Assembly: GCA_958496175.1 (NCBI GenBank)
Contig: OY292276.1
Coordinates: forward strand, 12,976,001-13,040,000
Source: Sisyra terminalis
Taxonomy: Eukaryota > Arthropoda > Insecta > Neuroptera > Sisyridae
Length of the DNA: 64,000 nucleotides
Reading direction: 5' to 3'
Numbering within the stretch: the first letter of the stretch is position 1; each line of letters begins with the position of its first letter. A model generated the notes under the pieces. That model saw nothing but the letters and a program-made list of their open reading frames with translations. It was not told the origin of the DNA and did not search any database. This document shows, one piece after another, positions 63,541 through 64,000 of the stretch. The translations under genes and the position numbers were made by a program.

Positions 63541-64000
63541 TTAGATGTTAAGGGTGGAAATGGTACCAAATGTTTGCCAAAAAGTCGAAGAACTTTCAAA
63601 TAATCCTAATCAATTTTGGTGGATCAACCAAACATCCAAAAGAGCCTAAGAAAACTGTTAACAGAGAAATTAAGTCATTCTTTGCTGCATCATGATAATG
63701 CAAGATTTATGCAAAAGAAAAATCCTGGAAAAATTAATAAATTAAGGGGGGATATTGCCAGATCCATTATAATCGTCCAAAGTTATTCCATCGGATTTCT
63801 ATAGACTTCAATCGTTAAAACATTTATTAAGTGTTAAAAACACTGAAAGCTTAAGTGATGTCCAAAATGTAATTTTTTGATATTTTCCTTAGTAATCAAT
63901 TGATATTTACAAATTTGGCATTACAAATTTACACACTAGATGTCGGAACGTTGATACTATTGAGGCTAATTTTATCTTTGATTTAATATCAAAAGTTGCA
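63541..64000 (+). pseudogene. Mariner-type transposase remnant, C-terminal half, running off the window
   Basis: Recognised by SLLHHDNARFMQKK, the HDNARPH box that holds the second catalytic aspartate of the D,D34D triad. Then come a degenerate YSPDLAPSD-like region (YSIGFL, then a stop), the SLQ-like TSIVKTF, and near the window end NLHTRCRNVDTIEANF, matching the usual C-terminal LP.RW.KVI...G.YF. The PHPPYSPDLAPSD motif with the third aspartate is destroyed, and frameshifts and stops are frequent. No terminal inverted repeat is visible. Confidence 0.68.

Overview
The window is arthropod, most likely insect, nuclear DNA. It is very AT-rich, has almost no long open frames, and is crowded with decayed mobile elements. 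The one host gene I can identify is the COE-family transcription factor collier/knot (Drosophila kn; vertebrate EBF1-4), on the + strand. Two consecutive coding exons are present, at 52957-53038 (82 nt) and 60878-60995 (118 nt). Both encode part of the DNA-binding domain, both have consensus splice sites, and their phases fit each other. No other COE exon was found by eye, so 1-52956 reads as one intron of more than 52 kb, followed by a 7.8 kb intron and the start of a third. The species cannot be named from this.

Region by region. 1-870: decayed SWIM zinc finger/YqaJ nuclease gene on the minus strand. 3.3 and 11.4 kb: two copies of foldback family A. 4.5-6.4 kb: tandem array with a ~662 bp unit. 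12.2-13.8 kb: Penelope-like element (PLE) with a GIY-YIG endonuclease, inverted 3' ends and a nested RTE LINE fragment. 16.8, 23.6, 36.8, 40.1 and 56.1 kb: foldback family E. 22.4-24.1 kb: second tandem duplication (~645 bp), interrupted by an E element and followed by a tRNA-derived SINE. 27.7-28.4 kb: foldback family C with a 12-bp target-site duplication. 29.0-29.6 kb: GC-rich island with COE sites. 30.2-31.3 kb: RTE reverse transcriptase pseudogene. 33.3-33.9 kb: foldback family D with a nested SINE. 34.3-34.9 kb: 201-bp tandem repeat, then a PLE 3' end with a well-formed hammerhead-ribozyme motif. 46.7 kb: SINE. 49.2 kb: another PLE-like 3' end. 57.67-57.72 kb: three perfect COE palindromes. 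63.5-64.0 kb: mariner transposase remnant.

Two themes tie the window together. First, the intron beside the COE DNA-binding exons holds three perfect TCCCNNGGGA palindromes within 54 bp, with two more further upstream. This is what a direct autoregulatory enhancer of collier would look like. Second, several foldback families with otherwise different sequences share one structural core: CUGAUGA (or a one-base variant), one extra nucleotide, a short hairpin, then GAAAC. The core lies in each arm and faces outward. The same core sits just after the endonuclease stop codon of the GIY-YIG PLE. This suggests that most foldbacks here are non-autonomous, ribozyme-carrying relatives of PLEs (retrozyme-like), although only the copy at 34.8 kb has all three hammerhead stems.
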